From JAUNST01 sp964452285 (lineage in GTDB: Bacteria > Patescibacteriota > Microgenomatia > UBA1400 > PJMF01), in contig CAYVKW010000026.1 of assembly GCA_964452285.1 (NCBI GenBank), positions 1 through 14,303 on the forward strand: a stretch of 14,303 nucleotides of DNA, written 5' to 3'. Below are positions 13,525 through 14,303 of the stretch, in pieces. A model generated the notes under the pieces. The model was not told where the DNA came from. It made no database searches and saw only the letters and a list, made by a program, of their open reading frames with translations. Numbering within the stretch: position 1 is the first letter of the stretch; each line of letters begins with the position of its first letter. Position numbers and translations under genes: made by a program.

Positions 13525-14303
13525 ATGAAATTGAACACTCGTCTCCATTTGCCAGAATATCTTCATCCGAATTTTGATGATAATCACCGTCGACTCCATT
13601 TTCGTCTCACTTTTATTTTTTCTCTTGCCATCATTGCTATTATTATCATTTATACCGGTCTGCTTCTCGGTTCTCACTCAGCCGGTAAAAAGCGCTTTCA
13701 AGACAATCTCAATTCTCAATTACCGCCACCACCAATGATGCTTTCCAATACTCGAGCTGTCATTAATACCAACTTCCAAGAATACGAAAAACGCACTCAA
13801 ACTGACCTCTACTTCTTTGATTTTTTAATCTGGACTTGCGGTTCTATCATTGGTTATTTTCTTACTGGTTATCTCCTTTTGCCCGCCCAAAAAAAAGCCC
13901 GCGAGCAAATAGAATTTATCGGCAACGCTTCTCACGAACTCAAAACTCCAATTACCACTATTAAAACTGAACTCAAACTTCTTGAGAAGAATGATAAAGT
14001 TTCTGCTGCTGTCAAGAATAGTCTCACTGTCATTAACGATGAAGCTAATAATTTACAAAATTTAGTCAATAATTTACTTAATTTTAACTCTAGTCAAGAT
14101 CAGACTCATCTTAGTTCCTTCAATTTTGCTCCTCTACTACAAAATAAAGCTCGCCAATACCAAAAAATTGGTCAAAACAAAAATCTCTCTTTTGTCATCC
14201 AAGCTCCAGCAGATATTTTTATCATCAGCGATTCACAAAAATTGTCGCAAATTCTAGATTTGCTTTTAGACAACGCCAAAAAATACTCTTCTCCAGCAAG
14301 TAC
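13525..14303 (+). CDS. Sensor histidine kinase, partial at the window end
   Basis: This is the partner kinase of the response regulator 15 nt upstream; 259 residues are visible before the window ends. Two membrane helices, about 27-49 and 97-120, bracket a short external loop of about 47 residues that includes the proline run QLPPPPMM (65-72). The DHp domain follows at once with the phospho-acceptor H137 in NASHELKTPITTIK (134-147), leaving no room for a full HAMP domain. The ATP-binding domain begins with the N-box LLLDNAKKYS (246-255, N250). The rest of the ATPase domain (G boxes) lies beyond the window. The small sensor loop suggests detection within or near the membrane. No clear Shine-Dalgarno precedes the ATG. 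Confidence 0.92.
   Translation, partial: MKLNTRLHLPEYLHPNFDDNHRRLHFRLTFIFSLAIIAIIIIYTGLLLGSHSAGKKRFQDNLNSQLPPPPMMLSNTRAVINTNFQEYEKRTQTDLYFFDFLIWTCGSIIGYFLTGYLLLPAQKKAREQIEFIGNASHELKTPITTIKTELKLLEKNDKVSAAVKNSLTVINDEANNLQNLVNNLLNFNSSQDQTHLSSFNFAPLLQNKARQYQKIGQNKNLSFVIQAPADIFIISDSQKLSQILDLLLDNAKKYSSPAS

Noticed and set aside
1..14303. CRISPR arrays, insertion sequences, integrase genes, rRNA
   Set aside because: I looked for spaced repeats, transposase motifs and terminal repeats and saw none.

Overview
The window most resembles a small-genome, AT-rich bacterium of the Patescibacteria (CPR) type. This is an inference from a compact F-type ATP synthase operon with a short delta subunit, a DUF5674-like gene behind it, tight gene packing and several small coiled-coil orphans. 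Conserved proteins translate with TAA, TAG and TGA as stops, so no code change is visible. The sequence is a draft scaffold: two runs of exactly 100 N (9042-9141 and 12898-12997) interrupt genes.

Left block, minus strand (about 7604 down to 1). A promoter at 7618-7647 drives tRNA-Arg(UCG), tRNA-Leu(UAG) and then, without a visible terminator, the atp operon in the order atpZ-like, B, E, F, H, A, G, D, C. Two small genes follow: a DUF5674-like gene and a 98-residue unknown that overlaps it by 8 nt. A further gene start with its own promoter lies at the left edge. The c subunit carries a second carboxylate (E26) exactly 33 residues before the ion-binding E59 and an E-S-T-G-I-Y motif. This resembles the two-carboxylate sodium-binding rotors and is the most interesting biochemical feature here.

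Middle block, minus strand (about 10200 to 7650). This holds orphan genes: a membrane-anchored coiled-coil protein (cut by the first gap) behind a perfect consensus promoter and a leader of about 260 nt, one or two very small genes, and two small helical proteins with strong Shine-Dalgarno sites. The block ends in a hairpin terminator back to back with the tRNA/atp promoter.

Right block, plus strand (about 10198 to the end). A diguanylate cyclase (GGEEF) is followed by a GadC-like amino acid antiporter (cut by the second gap), an OmpR/PhoB-type response regulator (N terminus lost in the gap) and its histidine kinase (runs off the window). The diguanylate cyclase and antiporter lack Shine-Dalgarno sites at their main ATGs and have a -10 element 7-8 nt upstream, so their transcripts may be leaderless. 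The plus strand is C-rich over G throughout both gene orientations, suggesting that the minus strand is the replication leading strand.

Together the window joins energy conversion (ATP synthase, possibly sodium-coupled) and translation (tRNAs) with a signalling and transport cluster (c-di-GMP synthesis, amino acid antiport, two-component system).
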